This document shows positions 9,143 through 17,600 of a stretch of DNA of 64,000 nucleotides, piece by piece (positions within the stretch are counted from its first letter, which is position 1; each line of letters opens with the position of its first letter). Under the pieces are notes generated by a model. It saw only the letters and a program-made list of their open reading frames with translations. It made no database searches and was not told the origin of the DNA. The position numbers and the translations under genes are program-made. The stretch comes from Methanolinea sp. (GTDB lineage Archaea; Halobacteriota; Methanomicrobia; Methanomicrobiales; Methanospirillaceae). Where the stretch lies: the NCBI GenBank assembly GCA_030055515.1, contig JASFYI010000002.1, positions 313,290 through 377,289 of the forward strand, read 5' to 3'.

Positions 9143-12082
9143 GTGATCCTTTTGGTCCTCGGGAGGGAGGCCCCGGAGATCGCAGCGCTGTTCTCACTCC
9201 TTGAGAAAAGGAATCTCAACGCATTCTTTGAACTCTTCCCTCGCGCCCTCGCGGAACACGGGCGTGACCTCCTTTGCGGGGAGGCAGGGAGGGAACTTGC
9301 AAATTCCATAGTCCCCCACTTCAGGGGCGAGAACGGGAAGGACGTACAGGAGGCCTTCATCGAGATCCTCTCGCGGGGAGTCCCGGACACTGCAGAACGT
9401 ATCGCCTTCTACGAGATCATCGCCGGTGCCCTCGGTGCGTCTGACGCGGGCGGGAAGGATGAGTTCCTCGCCACGCTCTGCCTCGTCGAGCAGTCTCGGG
9501 AGATCGTGCGGTTCGCGTACCGTCTCGCGGATCCCTTCGGGGTAGCCCACTACCTCGCCGTCTTCTCTTTCACGACGGGGATCATCCCTGCGCGCCGCGG
9601 GGATCACGGGGACCCACGCGACGCGTTACGCAGGCCGCGCGTCACATTCACCGCGGGGAGGGAGGTCCGCCTGGTAATCCCCCCGCAATTCTTCACTTCA
9701 CACCCGGACAATGGGGAGGTCCGCGTGACTCTCCTCTCCGGCTCTCATGTCCACGCGGAGAGCTTTACACTCGACCTGTACGCGGCAGGTGGCGGGGTTG
9801 TGACAGGGATGCGGGAGGTGGAGATCCCCCCGTGGGAAGGGACTCTCTCCGTGCAGCTTGAGCATGCATGCGGTGTCCTGCGCGCGTGGGAGATTCCCGG
9901 CATGACGGAAAAGAGACCGTTCCTCGCCTTCAGGGCACGCCGGCGCACCCTCGTCACCGATTCCGAGATCCCAAGGAAGGAGACATGGATTGTCTCCCCG
10001 TACCCTGTTCTGTACGCGGAAGGTCTCCTCGAGAGGGGAAGAGTCGCAGGTCTCTGGAGAGACTTTCAGTTTTCCCTCATCCAACCCCTCCCGCACTGCG
10101 AGTATTACCTCTCTTTCGCGAATGGCGGGATGTGCCGGATACCCTTCAAGTCAGCAGGGCGGTCCCCGTCCCTCGCCGGGACATTGGTGGAGTACGCCAT
10201 ATTCGATCCCCCACTCCCGTGGTACACCGATGTCCCCCGCCTCATCGTCCCCATGGCCCCCTATCCCGATGAAGCGGCGGGGACGATCGAGATATTCCGG
10301 GAGTATGGGACGGGGGTCGAAGAACCTCTCGCGTCGTTCTCCACGGGCACCGCGGGGGAATACGCCCGCATGGACGACCGGATCAATGCCCTCGTCATCG
10401 ATCTCTCCCACGGTGACCTCCTCGGGACGTCTGCCGCGGGCCTTTACATCGCCCGGTTCTCCGCGTGGGAGGCTCCCCTCCGGTTCGGCATCGCCCCGGG
10501 CCTTCGGGTCTTCTTCCACCCCCCGGTGTTCCTGCCCGGCGGGGAGAATCGCTCGCTCGAGGTGGAGGTGGAGGGACCGGACATCGTCGAGCCGCTCTCC
10601 CCCTGCGAGGTGGTGAGGGAGGGACTCTTCCGCCTCCCTGCCCCGACGGATCCCAATCCCGCCGCGTCGACGGTGGCGTTCCGACTCGTGTACCGGGACG
10701 CGCAACGGGGGTCTCCCACAAGCCTCACTGTCCGCATCAAGCTACCCATCGTGCGCTGCACCCTCGCGGGTCTCTCCGGGGGTCACGAACCCATTCCCCT
10801 CGGAGGAGGTGTAACACTCATGAGGGAGACGCTTGAGGATGCCCTCGGGACCGCAGAAGTCATCGTCGAGCGACCAAGGGAGCTTTTGGGCAACTGGATA
10901 CTCTCGGTCGGTGAGCAGGAATCGCGCCGGAACACCGTCGACGACGAGGGGAACCTCCATTTCCCCCTCGAGGTGTTCAGGGAAGTCATCCTCGCGCACC
11001 GAAACGGCACGCTCCCTGTCACCCTCGCGCACGAGGGCATAAACGACGGTGTCCGGACCCAGGTCGACATCCTGTCCCTCGTTGACTGGACAGTGGAGTA
11101 CACGGACTCCTCTGTGGAATTCCGCGAGGGTAGGGTGACCGTCACTGTCTCGTGGAGGGAGCGGGGGAGGTCAGGGGAGGCAACGTTCGTCCTCACCCGG
11201 AATGAGTTAGGGATACCCTCCGGGGAAGAACTGAGCGAGGGGGTACGCGTCGAGCCTTCGGGGACCCAGTGGAAGGAGTACTCGGCCAGTTTCACGTTTC
11301 CCTTCGCCGACACCCAGATCGAGTACACGATGGGATTTGCCCGCGGGGATTCGGGGGAGGGGGAGTGGGCTCTCACGCGCGCACTGCAGTTTCCCCAGAA
11401 GATCCGCGTCGGGTCGGATCCCCTCGCGATCGCAGAGTGGTATTATAGGCGCGGGGATATTCTTGCATCCTTGAAATGGCTCAAGAATGTCTGCCGTGAT
11501 CACCCGCGGTATGCAGATGCCCTCGTCCTGCGCGCGCGCTGCCTCTCCTCCCTCGCCGACGGTGCACCGACTCAAGAGGAGGTGAAGGGGAGACTCACGG
11601 AGGCGATCGGGGTCCTCGCAGATGCACTCGCGACGGGGGCCGATGGCTCGGCCCGCGTCCTCAAGGCGCACCTGCACAACAGGCTCGGCATCCTCGGGGA
11701 CGGTGATTGCACCCCGTTCCGCAAGGCAGAGGAGATTCTCGGGGAACTCCTCGGCAGGAACCCCCACGATATCCCGGCTCTCGCCGAGTACGGCATCGCG
11801 CTCGCGGGGATGGGGAGGATCCTCGAGGCAGCACACATCTCCCGGTACCTCGATTACCTTGACCCCGGGGAGACGATTCCAGAGACCGCGTACGCGAAGG
11901 CGGTGATACTCAGGCTCTTTGCGGAACGGGTGAAGGGAAAGGTAAGTGAAAGGGATCAAAAGGAGATCGGGAGACTCCTCGCGAGGGCCCGTGAACTCGG
12001 GGGGTGCGGTACAGTCCGGACGTCGGCACCCGCGGGAGCGAGGGAGTGCGCCGGAGAATCTGACCAGCGGGAACCAAAGTGA
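9143..12082 (+). CDS. Large protein of unknown function, first gene of the helicase cassette
   Basis: 979 aa. No family was recognised. Residues 1-150 look helical (ALFSLLEKRNLNAFFELFPRALAEHG). Residues about 165-750 look mostly beta-stranded with Ig-like alternation. Residues about 755-960 form a helical, TPR-like solenoid (DPLAIAEWYYRRGDILASLKWLKNVCRDHPRYADALVLRARCL...). No nuclease, ATPase or membrane motif is visible. The GTG at 9143 is the first start after an in-frame stop and lacks a good ribosome site; GTGA overlaps the stop of a 29-codon frame upstream, so the true 5' end is uncertain. It is followed 15 bp later by the first helicase gene. Its place suggests a sensor or scaffold for the two helicases, by analogy with the large accessory proteins of Druantia systems (inference). 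Confidence 0.75.
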   Translation: MILLVLGREAPEIAALFSLLEKRNLNAFFELFPRALAEHGRDLLCGEAGRELANSIVPHFRGENGKDVQEAFIEILSRGVPDTAERIAFYEIIAGALGASDAGGKDEFLATLCLVEQSREIVRFAYRLADPFGVAHYLAVFSFTTGIIPARRGDHGDPRDALRRPRVTFTAGREVRLVIPPQFFTSHPDNGEVRVTLLSGSHVHAESFTLDLYAAGGGVVTGMREVEIPPWEGTLSVQLEHACGVLRAWEIPGMTEKRPFLAFRARRRTLVTDSEIPRKETWIVSPYPVLYAEGLLERGRVAGLWRDFQFSLIQPLPHCEYYLSFANGGMCRIPFKSAGRSPSLAGTLVEYAIFDPPLPWYTDVPRLIVPMAPYPDEAAGTIEIFREYGTGVEEPLASFSTGTAGEYARMDDRINALVIDLSHGDLLGTSAAGLYIARFSAWEAPLRFGIAPGLRVFFHPPVFLPGGENRSLEVEVEGPDIVEPLSPCEVVREGLFRLPAPTDPNPAASTVAFRLVYRDAQRGSPTSLTVRIKLPIVRCTLAGLSGGHEPIPLGGGVTLMRETLEDALGTAEVIVERPRELLGNWILSVGEQESRRNTVDDEGNLHFPLEVFREVILAHRNGTLPVTLAHEGINDGVRTQVDILSLVDWTVEYTDSSVEFREGRVTVTVSWRERGRSGEATFVLTRNELGIPSGEELSEGVRVEPSGTQWKEYSASFTFPFADTQIEYTMGFARGDSGEGEWALTRALQFPQKIRVGSDPLAIAEWYYRRGDILASLKWLKNVCRDHPRYADALVLRARCLSSLADGAPTQEEVKGRLTEAIGVLADALATGADGSARVLKAHLHNRLGILGDGDCTPFRKAEEILGELLGRNPHDIPALAEYGIALAGMGRILEAAHISRYLDYLDPGETIPETAYAKAVILRLFAERVKGKVSERDQKEIGRLLARARELGGCGTVRTSAPAGARECAGESDQREPK

Positions 12083-12097
12083 CGTCGGAGGTGGTCC

Positions 12098-14617
12098 ATG
12101 GAGGGGCTGTGTGATTACTCGTTTGTCCGGTGGAAGAATGGCTTTGCGACGTTTGAACAGGCGACGAACCCCTCCGGTTTCGAGCCGTACGAGCACCAGG
12201 TGGAAGTCTGGAAGGAGATGGACAATTACTTCAAAAAGTCAAGGTACGGGATTCTCTGGGTGCCGACCGGAGGGGGCAAGACGGTCATCGCCGCGAAGTG
12301 GCTCCTCGAGGAGAGAATCGACAAGGGCTACAAGGTGATATGGTTCGCGCACATGGGCATCCTCCTCAAACAGGCGGCAGAGACCTTCCGCGCCGTCCTC
12401 CAGAAGTACCCTGCCCTGAAGGGGAAGAGATCGATCCGGTGTGCCCTCGTCCTCTCGCGTAATGTTGGGGGGACCGGGTGGAGGGAGGTCGCGAAGGACT
12501 CCTGCGACGTCGTGTTCGCCTCACCGTTCTCCTCGGCGCGGTACATGAACGACATCGCATCCTTCGTGAAGACGGCGGAGAAGGGCGTGTTCGTGGTCGT
12601 GGACGAGGTCCAGCACGCGTACGCGCCCACGTACAGGAAGATCCTCGAGAACCTCAGGCAGATGGAGAAGGTGTTCTTCCTCGGGATGAGCGCGACGCCC
12701 TACCGGATGGCAAAGGACGAGTCGGTCGGCCTGTGGAAGTTGTTCGACGCGTACGACCAGAAGTCGGGGAAGATGAAGGTGATCGCGCGCGTGCGGCAGG
12801 AGACCCTCATCGAGAAGAATATCCTCGCTAAACCGCAATTCCACGACCGCCACACGGAGATCGAGCCCGAGGTCCCCGGGGATGAGCAGCTCCTCGACAG
12901 GTTCCACGAGCTCTCGAGCGCGGCACTCCAGTCCCTCTCCGAGAACGAGGCGAGGAACAGGCTGATCTGCGAGGAGTACCTCAGGAACTACAGGGAGAAG
13001 AAGGATATCGATATCGAGAGGTACGGGAAGACGCTCATCTTCACGCCCACGATCGAGGGGAACAGGAGACTCTACGAGGTGTTCACCCGGATGCTCCGGG
13101 AGAACGGCTACCACAATGTCATCCGCGTCGCTTACATCGACAGCACCGTCCCGGAGAGCGAGAGAGCGCGCATCATCGAGAAATTCCGCACCCCGTGGTC
13201 TAAGAACTCCCACGACTCCATTGACATCCTCATCAACGTGGAGATGTGCACCGAGGGGTTCGATGCCCCCCTCACGAGGACGGTCTTCCTCGCACGCCCG
13301 ACGAGCTCGGACTCCCTCGTCCGCCAGATGATAGGGAGGGCAATGCGGGGACCCCGGGCCGGGGGTAACGCGGTCTGCCACGTCGTCCGGTTCGTGGACC
13401 GTCTCCCCGAGGGATACGACCTGATAGACCCCGAGCAGGTGATAGAGGAGGAGAGGAGGGAGGAACCGCCATTCAGCCTCGTCCCGCGCGAGGTCCTCAA
13501 AGTGTTCCGGACGGCAGTACAATCCCTCGCAGGGAGGGTCTCGTCCCTCCTCCCGTTCAGGTTCAGCTACATCCCGATAGGCTGGTACTACCTGCAGCCC
13601 GATTCCGCTCGTTCTGACGGGAACTACGGGGAGGGCAGAGAGGACGACGAGGCAGGCATCGACGGTGTCTACATCGCCGTCCTCCCCCACCAAAAGAGGG
13701 GATTCTCGAGACTCTTTTCTTCCATTGCACACAACGGCCCAGAAATCTTTAGGGAGAGAAAGTACGGGGATCTCGTGAGGAACTACTTTTACGATTGCCC
13801 CGACCCCCTCCCTGACGAGGACACGCTCAAAGAATTCATCGCCGCTTTCCCCTCCAAGAAGAAATCGAGAGCTTTCGCCAGCGAGGAAGAAATCTTCGTC
13901 CAGTTCAAAGACAGGAGTGCCATCTCCCCGTGGGCCCTCGCCAGGGAAGACGGGTGTTCCCCTCCTGACGCATCGCGGTTCTACGAGAAATACCCCTTCT
14001 TAAAAGAGTTCTACCCCCGCGACGCGGAACTCCTCCACGACATTGCCCTCTGCGGGCTGTATAGGACGTTGGATGAGCGCACTCCCCCCGGGATCGATCC
14101 CGGGAAGTGCGAGGAATTCGTCAAGGCCAGCATCCACGAGGAGAGGGTGATCCCCATGAAGGAGATCCTCGATGACCTCGCGAAGGAATCCCCTGACATT
14201 GCGAGACTTCCCGGTGCCGCGTTGGTCTCCCCGGTCGAGTTCCGGTGGGACAAAGAGGGTTTGCCCCCCGCGCCCCTCGGGTTCTGCCGATTCTCAGACG
14301 GCAAGGTGGAGCTCCACCTCGCCGACGTGCTCCAGAAAAAGGCAGTCCCCCGGGCGGTAAGGGAGTACGCGATCTCCCACCTCCTCGCCCACGCCGCGGC
14401 CCCCTACGCGCACTACGGCCCCGTCCACTCCGCGAGGGAGCGGCAGTTCCGGCCGACGAGGACCGCGGCGAGGCAATTCCTCAGCCTCCCCGTGTGGGAG
14501 GACAGGGAGGTCGTCGCGGAGGACGGCGCGTGGGCGAGGGTGTGCCGCGCGTACCTCACCCTCGTGCTCCGCGTTGCCATGGAAGTGGAGACCCCGATTC
14601 TCGACGAGTTCCTATGA
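12098..14617 (+). CDS. SF2 helicase, type III restriction-subunit-like, with a degenerate metallopeptidase-like C-terminus
   Basis: 839 aa. The ATG at 12098 has GGAGGTGG in front. An N-terminal YEHQVEVW acts as Q-motif region. Walker A is WVPTGGGKTVIAA (about 54-66), motif II DEVQHAYAP (169-177), motif III GMSATPYRM (about 196-204), and motif VI RQMIGRAMRGP. This is the two-RecA-domain core of restriction-type translocases. Near the C-terminus, HLLAH at 761-765 followed by H772 and H777 resembles the HExxH...H zinc site of SprT/YgjP-like peptidases, but with Leu in place of the catalytic Glu, so it is probably inactive. It sits between the 979-aa protein and the DUF1998 helicase (43 bp to the next start), an arrangement typical of a defence operon. 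Confidence 0.85.
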   Translation: MEGLCDYSFVRWKNGFATFEQATNPSGFEPYEHQVEVWKEMDNYFKKSRYGILWVPTGGGKTVIAAKWLLEERIDKGYKVIWFAHMGILLKQAAETFRAVLQKYPALKGKRSIRCALVLSRNVGGTGWREVAKDSCDVVFASPFSSARYMNDIASFVKTAEKGVFVVVDEVQHAYAPTYRKILENLRQMEKVFFLGMSATPYRMAKDESVGLWKLFDAYDQKSGKMKVIARVRQETLIEKNILAKPQFHDRHTEIEPEVPGDEQLLDRFHELSSAALQSLSENEARNRLICEEYLRNYREKKDIDIERYGKTLIFTPTIEGNRRLYEVFTRMLRENGYHNVIRVAYIDSTVPESERARIIEKFRTPWSKNSHDSIDILINVEMCTEGFDAPLTRTVFLARPTSSDSLVRQMIGRAMRGPRAGGNAVCHVVRFVDRLPEGYDLIDPEQVIEEERREEPPFSLVPREVLKVFRTAVQSLAGRVSSLLPFRFSYIPIGWYYLQPDSARSDGNYGEGREDDEAGIDGVYIAVLPHQKRGFSRLFSSIAHNGPEIFRERKYGDLVRNYFYDCPDPLPDEDTLKEFIAAFPSKKKSRAFASEEEIFVQFKDRSAISPWALAREDGCSPPDASRFYEKYPFLKEFYPRDAELLHDIALCGLYRTLDERTPPGIDPGKCEEFVKASIHEERVIPMKEILDDLAKESPDIARLPGAALVSPVEFRWDKEGLPPAPLGFCRFSDGKVELHLADVLQKKAVPRAVREYAISHLLAHAAAPYAHYGPVHSARERQFRPTRTAARQFLSLPVWEDREVVAEDGAWARVCRAYLTLVLRVAMEVETPILDEFL

Positions 14618-14660
14618 AGGGACCCATGAGAGATCCAATCCCGCACACGGATGGTGGATA

Positions 14661-17600
14661 ATGTCACTCGACCCGTTCACAACATCCTCTGACCTTTCCC
14701 GCCGGTACATCTCGTACATGAAGAGCACGTTCTTCATCAGGGAGAAAAAAATACGGGAGCAGTTTGAAGATGCCCTTTCTAAGGCAAGATTCGTGAAGGG
14801 GCCGCTCCTCGAGGTTACCCCTCCATTTACGAAGGGGGCTTCATTGACATCCCTCATCGCGGAGGGTGTCCTCAGCCGTGAGTTCGAAGTTCTCGGCCTT
14901 GAGAAACTCCCCCGCACGCTCTACGCCCACCAGGAGAGGGCGATCCGCCGCCTCGTCACCGGGAAGAGGAACGCCATCGTCGCGACGGGGACAGGGAGCG
15001 GAAAGACCGAGACATTCCTCATCCCCATCCTCAATGCGCTCATGAGGGAGAGAGAGAACGGGACCCTTGGCCCCGGAGTCCGGGCCCTCCTCCTCTACCC
15101 CATGAATGCCCTCGTCAACGACCAGGTGCAGAGGTTGCGGGAGCTCCTCGCGGGATACCCGCACATCACCTTCGGGCAGTATACCGGGGATACCCCGGAA
15201 GAGGAGGAACAAGCGAGGGAGAATTACATTCACGAGCACGGGTCCCACCCCCTCCCTCACGAGCTCATCTCCCGGGAGCGGATGAGGAGGACTCCCCCCC
15301 ACATCCTCCTCACGAACTACGCGATGCTCGAGTACCTCCTGTTGAGGCCAAGTGACATGGACCTCTTTGAGGGGGAGCACGCGGGGAAGTGGGCATTCAT
15401 CGTTCTGGATGAGGCCCATACCTACACAGGTGCGAAAGGGATCGAGATCGCGATGCTCCTGCGGAGGCTGAAGAACAGGGTCCTGCGGGACGGGCGGAGG
15501 CTCCAGTGTATCGGGACGAGCGCGACGCTCGCCCGTGGGGCATCCGACTTCCCGGGGATCGTCCGGTTTGCCCGTGACCTCTTCGGCGAGCCGTTCGAAC
15601 CCGAGGACATCATCCTCGGGGAGAGAGTCGATCCCCCTGTCCCGGCGGTGACAATCTCGCTCCGGCCGGAACGGATCCTGGAGTGGGCGAGGGAGATCGA
15701 GTCGGGCACGGAACCGGACATTGCCACGGCACGGAGGGTTCTCGAACAGGACGGGATCCCCCCCGGTCTCCTCGGAGAATGGGCAAAGTCGTCGGGGGGT
15801 TCGTTCCGCGCCTTCCTCTCCCACGTGCTCACGCACGAGTCGACTATCGTCACGCTCCGGGAATTCCTGCGTACAAATGATACCCCCGCCCTCGAGGACG
15901 TCGCGGCGCACCTCTTCCCCGGTGATCCGCGCCAAAACGAACTCACGAGATCCCTCCTCTCCCTCGCGGTCCGTGCGAGGGAGTCGGGCACGGAAAACCC
16001 GCTGATCCCAGCACGGTACCACTTCTTCGTGAGGGCGATCGAGGGATCGTTCATCGCGTTCACGCCGGACCCCATCGTCCAGATCGAGCCTGTCCAGGAC
16101 GTGAAGACACCGGCAGGGACGTTCCGCGCATTCGAGATGGCCGTCTGTGAGAATTGCGGTGCCGTGTATCTCGTCGGGAACAGGAGCAACGATGTCCTCA
16201 CGCACCCCCACCCGATATTCTATGACTATGCCCCCGCCGAGTACTATCTGCTCTCCCCCGCGACCACGCTCGGAGGGGAGGACGAGGACGAAGAGGCCCT
16301 CGCCGCGGCTCGCCTGAGCACCGGCGAAGAGTGGATCCTCTGCGCGAGGTGCGGCAAGATCAAGAACGCGAAGATCCTCAAGGACTCCTGCCCGTGCATC
16401 CAGTCGCACGCCATCCATCTCACCAAGGTGAACGCGAGGGAGAGGGGTGTGCACACCTGCCTTGCGTGCGGAAAGACCAATTCGGCCCGCCCGATCGTCC
16501 GGAGGGTCGTCACCGGGAGCGACGCCATGGGATCGGTCCTCGTGACCGAACTCTTCGCGCACATCCCCCTCCGCGAGATCAGGGTGAAGAAGGAGCCGCG
16601 CGTGGCCGACCCCGAGTGGGGTGTTGTGACAGCGGAGGGGGCAGATGAACCGCGCACGGCGAGGAGAGCGAGGAAACTGCTCGTCTTCTCGGACAGCCGG
16701 CAGGACGCTGCCTTCTTCGCGCCATACCTCATGAGGACGTACCACCAGATTCAAAAGAGGGCCCTCCTCCTCCAGATTCTCAAGAAATACCAAAAGAGCA
16801 TCATTGCGAACCAGTGGTCTTTGAATGATTTCGTATTGTCGCTCGTGCTCGAGATAAAAACCCTCTCCCTCTGCGATCACGACCGTTCCAACCAGGAGAT
16901 CGAGAACATCGCGTGGAAGTGGCTGCTCGACGAGTTCTTCTCGTTCGAGGACCGCATCAGCCTTGCGCAGCTTGGTCTCCTCGACTTCATGCCAGTGAGA
17001 CCACCCGGTATCGGCATGTTCAGAATCCCGCTCAAGGAGAGCCCATGGAACCTCTCTGACGACGAGATCTGGACCCTTCTTGCCATCCTCCTCACCACGC
17101 TCAAGAAGAAGAGAGCCTTCCACTTGCCTGAGACGGTGCGCGGGGACCGCGACATCCTCGGACCAAGCGGGGCACCCGCCTATGTCCGGCTCAAAACACG
17201 GGGGACGCGGACACAGATTTCCACGTGGGTGCCTCAGGGCCAGAAAACGAACCAGAGGCTTGACTTCATCACCCGCCTCGCCGCGCGGCTCGGGGTTACC
17301 CTCCCCGAATCGGGGGCGGGGAGCGCGCGGGACATCCTCGAAAAACTCTGGACACACGTCCTTTCGCCGGGAAGTCCCGGATCGCATTTCGAGAGGTTCT
17401 TTACGGACCAGAACCTCGGGACCGAGGGGATCGCGTACCAGCTCTCTCTCTCCCCGTGGGTTGCTCGCTCCCCCCTCCTCGACAGTGAGACGGTGTGGTA
17501 CAGGTGCGACACGTGCCACAAGGTCACCCCCCACAACCTCCGCGGGGTCTGCCCGACGTTCCGGTGCCCGGGGGCCCTCCAAAAGATAAACCCCTCGGAG

